DNA of 64,000 bases from Hymenobacter aerilatus. GTDB lineage: Bacteria > Bacteroidota > Bacteroidia > Cytophagales > Hymenobacteraceae. The stretch lies in assembly GCF_022921095.1 (NCBI RefSeq), contig NZ_CP095053.1, positions 1,530,501 to 1,594,500 of the forward strand. Direction: 5' to 3'. A program made the translations under genes and the position numbers. The notes beneath the pieces are model-generated. The model was given only the letters and a program-made list of their open reading frames with translations. It did no database searches and had not been told where the DNA came from. Position 1 is the first letter of the stretch, and the number at the start of each line of letters is the position of its first letter. Shown here one piece after another: positions 61,640 through 64,000 of this stretch.

Positions 61640-62641
61640 ATGCTATACTCAGTAAAGCCCCTGATGAGACTATTACTTTTACCACTACTCTTGATGGCGA
61701 GTAGCCTGTTTGCCCAAAGCAAAAAGCCAGACGCTACGCCCTCGAAAGAGGTAGAACAGTATCTGGCTGAATTCCAAAAGATCGTCAAAAAGAAAGCGCT
61801 GTATGCTGATTCTATCGATTGGGCTCAGCTGCGAAAAGAGGTGAAGGAAAAATCACGCGGTCTGAGAACTATTGAGGAAGGTAGGCATGTCCTAGACCAT
61901 ATTCTGCACACGCTCCGCAACGCGGGCGACAAACATTCTTTTCTCATACCAAAGGAAGAAGTGGCGACCTTGACTTCTCCGAGCTATGCGGGTCAGCAAG
62001 CCGAAAGCCGGTACTTGGGCGATGGCGTCGGGTATCTAAAGGTGCCGGAATTCACTTCTATGGACGCCTCAGTAGGACAGACTTTCTCCCAGGGCATACA
62101 AAGTCAGATGGAAGCGCTACAAACAAAACACACGCTCACGGGGTGGGTGGTCGACCTGCGCCAGAATACGGGCGGCAATATGAACCCTATGATCGAGGGA
62201 CTCAAGCCCCTCCTGGGAGAGGGGATATACGCGTACGATATTTCCCCAAGGCGTGCGTTTATGAAGGAAAAGCCTCGCTACAATTGGAGCGGGAAAGAAC
62301 AGCAACCACGCTCCGGGGCAGCGGCTCCAACGCCGCAGCAGGTAGCCATTCTAATCGACTCGCTGACTGCGAGTAGCGGCGAGATGGTCGCCATCGCCTT
62401 GATGGGGCGCGACAACGCCAGGGTCTTTGGCCAGCCTTCGGCGGGGTATACGACCGCTAACCAGGACTTCAAGCTGTCAGATGGGGCGTACCTGTTACTG
62501 GCAGCAGGCTATAGGATGGATAGAACCCGGAAGCCCTATTTGAACCGCATAACGCCGGATGTAGTGGTGGAGTATTCGCCGAAGGATACCCCAGATAAGA
62601 CGATCGAAGCCGCCCAAAGGTGGTTGCGGGAGACAAAGTAG
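61640..62641 (+). CDS. Secreted S41-family peptidase
   Basis: A 333-aa protein with a signal peptide (LLLLPLLLMASSLFAQ). The C-terminal S41 (tail-specific protease) domain has 'GVGYLKVPEF', 'GWVVDLRQNTGGNM' and the catalytic serine in 'DSLTASSGEMVAIALMG', with 'FGQPSAGYTT' and the later 'AAGYRMDRTRK' forming the rest of the site. There is no PDZ domain, so it is the short, retinol-binding/TRI-like form common in Bacteroidota. It probably degrades misfolded envelope proteins. Confidence 0.9.
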   Translation: MLYSVKPLMRLLLLPLLLMASSLFAQSKKPDATPSKEVEQYLAEFQKIVKKKALYADSIDWAQLRKEVKEKSRGLRTIEEGRHVLDHILHTLRNAGDKHSFLIPKEEVATLTSPSYAGQQAESRYLGDGVGYLKVPEFTSMDASVGQTFSQGIQSQMEALQTKHTLTGWVVDLRQNTGGNMNPMIEGLKPLLGEGIYAYDISPRRAFMKEKPRYNWSGKEQQPRSGAAAPTPQQVAILIDSLTASSGEMVAIALMGRDNARVFGQPSAGYTTANQDFKLSDGAYLLLAAGYRMDRTRKPYLNRITPDVVVEYSPKDTPDKTIEAAQRWLRETK

Positions 62642-62697
62642 GGCGCTAGACTTCTCTGTAAAGTGGGTCGTGAAGAGGAAGCTATATTACCTTCGCT

Positions 62698-62737
62698 AGA
62701 ACTAAAAACGGGGCCATATGGCCCCGTTTTTAGTTCT
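62698..62737. terminator. Bidirectional terminator
   Basis: AGAACTAAAAACGGGGCC / GGCCCCGTTTTTAGTTCT, 18-bp perfect stem, 4-nt loop, between convergent genes. Confidence 0.95.
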
Positions 62738-62756
62738 AACAAAACAGCAAAACACC

Positions 62757-63272
62757 TTAGTGGTCGTGCCCACCGTCGCCGTGCACGTGGCCGTGGTCCA
62801 TTTCTTCGGGGGTAGCGTCGCGCACGTCGGCTACGTTCCCGTCGAAGTGCATCACCATGCCGGCAAGGGGATGGTTGAAGTCCATCTGCACTACCTCGTT
62901 GCCGATGCTCACCACTTTGCCTTGCATGTGGTTGCCTTCGTTGTCGGCCATGGGGAGGTAGTTGCCTTCTTGCAGCATGTCGGCGTCAATCTGGCCGTCG
63001 ATTTCGAATACCTGCTTCGGGATTTCTACCACGGCTTGCTGGTCGTAGTCGCCGTAGGCCTGCTCGGGAGTGAGCGAGAAGCTGAACGAGTCGCCGGCCT
63101 GCTTGCCGCTGAGCTGGTTTTCAAATTCTTCGGGTAGGCCGCTCATGCCAAACAGAAACACCATAGGCGCATCTTCCTCGGCCGATTCTACCAGGCGCTT
63201 TTCGCCGTTTTCGTCGGTTACGCTCAGGTTATAGGTGATAGAAACGACTTTCTGGGGGCTGATCTGGGTCAT
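62757..63272 (-). CDS. slyD: SlyD-like FKBP peptidyl-prolyl isomerase
   Basis: A 171-aa FKBP-type isomerase with an inserted chaperone (IF) domain: 'VVSITYNLSVTDENGE', 'PMVFLFGMSGLPEEFENQLSGKQAGDSFSFSLTPEQAYGDYDQQ' and 'MDFNHPLAGMVMHFDGNVADVRDATPEEM'. The last residues are His-rich (DHGHVHGDGGHDH), a nickel/zinc-binding tail. It folds proline-containing proteins in the cytoplasm and may hand metal to enzymes. Confidence 0.95.
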   Translation of the reverse strand: MTQISPQKVVSITYNLSVTDENGEKRLVESAEEDAPMVFLFGMSGLPEEFENQLSGKQAGDSFSFSLTPEQAYGDYDQQAVVEIPKQVFEIDGQIDADMLQEGNYLPMADNEGNHMQGKVVSIGNEVVQMDFNHPLAGMVMHFDGNVADVRDATPEEMDHGHVHGDGGHDH

Positions 63273-63500
63273 AGCAAGTGGGTTTGGGGGAGATGGGTTA
63301 CTCTTGCTAGTTACGGAAATACCCCGAAAACGTCGGTGATTGGCCGTAAATACCCGGAAATGATAGTGGAAGCGTAAGATTTTGGCATTGCGCTAACAGC
63401 CTCGTGCGCCTTGCGTTAAGCAACTCGTTTGCGGTGGCTGAGTCTTCAGTTTTTATGGAGTGGCACCGCCCGCGCATCTGTCTCTTTTCCCCTCCTCCGC

Positions 63501-64000
63501 ATGAAACCGATTACTTTATCAGCGCTGCTTTTGGGCGGCGCCTGGCTGGCGGCTTGTCAGCCCAGCACCACTTCCACCGAAACCACTGCCGCCACAGCCG
63601 CCGACTCTACCTCTATGGCCGCTGCTACCCCCGCCGCGGCCGACAGCATGGGCGTGCCCGCCGGTAGCACCCCCACGGTAGGCAACCCGCAGCTGCTGTT
63701 CACGCTGCCCGACAAGTACAACACACCCGACGGCCTGGCGCTGGCGCCCAACGGCAACGTGCTGCTCTCCATCCCCAACCTGGCCGACAACAGCCAGCCG
63801 GCTGCTATTCTGGAAGTAGTAGGCAACACCTATCGGCCCTTCATCACCACCCTTCCCGTGGAGCCTACCACCCAAAAGGCCGCGCCCATGGACCTGGCCT
63901 TTGGCCCCGATGGCAACCTGTACTACGCCGAAAACCAGTACGAAAACAGCAAGAAATTCGTGTCGCGGCTGATGCGAGTGCGCATGCAGAACGGCAAGCC
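63501..64000 (+). CDS. Propeller lipoprotein, truncated by window end
   Basis: 166 codons are visible to the edge without a stop. The signal ends 'AWLAACQPSTT' (lipobox Cys at residue 19), followed by a Thr/Ala/Ser-rich low-complexity linker, then SMP-30/NHL-like propeller strands: 'KYNTPDGLALAPNGNVLLSIPNLAD', 'APMDLAFGPDGNLYYAENQ'. It probably binds or opens a sugar lactone or similar substrate. The full length and activity cannot be seen. Confidence 0.8.
   Translation, partial: MKPITLSALLLGGAWLAACQPSTTSTETTAATAADSTSMAAATPAAADSMGVPAGSTPTVGNPQLLFTLPDKYNTPDGLALAPNGNVLLSIPNLADNSQPAAILEVVGNTYRPFITTLPVEPTTQKAAPMDLAFGPDGNLYYAENQYENSKKFVSRLMRVRMQNGK

Overview
This window comes from a Bacteroidota chromosome, most likely a Hymenobacter-type Cytophagales. 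The evidence is the moderately high GC content, promoters of the TAnnTTTG type, weak or absent Shine-Dalgarno sequences, a GH97 glucosidase, a TonB receptor with DUF4625-like lipoproteins, a long-form IspG, a CrtA-like carotenoid monooxygenase and many secreted or lipoprotein genes. No rRNA, tRNA, CRISPR array or recognisable defence operon was seen.

Positions 1 to about 23,620 are the structural half of a tailed prophage; its left end lies outside the window. Nearly all genes are on the plus strand and fall into four blocks. Each block ends in a strong hairpin terminator that is followed directly by a copy of the same phage promoter (GTGTCC-TTTTT, 18 bp, CAGTTTTG). The blocks are capsid (S49-type protease, major capsid protein, small virion proteins), packaging (terminase small and large subunits), portal plus lysis (portal, holin, GH24 endolysin, single-molecule spanin), and tail (including a SprB-repeat protein and a 1196-aa tape measure). 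A fifth promoter copy drives a tiny lipoprotein. At four of the five promoters the start codon lies 3-4 nt after the promoter box, so those mRNAs should be leaderless. Just after the large terminase gene lies an array of six GTGACA hexamers at exactly 11-bp spacing.

Positions about 23,620 to 27,960 are a graveyard of related elements: a broken tyrosine recombinase, a fragment of a second tape-measure gene, an AT-rich surface O-acyltransferase followed by a serine-recombinase stub, and a frameshifted DUF6056-like membrane protein followed by another decayed serine recombinase. With the intact pair at 22,404-23,353, this gives three tandem 'cargo gene plus small serine recombinase' units downstream of tape-measure 3' ends. 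I consider this the most interesting feature of the window, together with the promoter family and the phased hexamer array.

Positions about 28,000 to 64,000 are ordinary chromosome: sensor, oxidoreductase and GH97 genes; a lactonase-like propeller; two lysine-rich secreted peptides; ispG; a PQQ-type sugar dehydrogenase; a probable metal (zinc) uptake locus (TonB receptor, two DUF4625-like lipoproteins, a thioredoxin, a CobW-family GTPase) with a shared 15-bp operator-like motif; HelD; a Bcr/CflA-type exporter; leuS; carotenoid and stress genes; a S41 peptidase; SlyD; and a truncated propeller lipoprotein at the right edge. Intergenic spaces carry several long palindromes (REP/BIME-like) and one MITE-like element with 26-bp perfect terminal inverted repeats.
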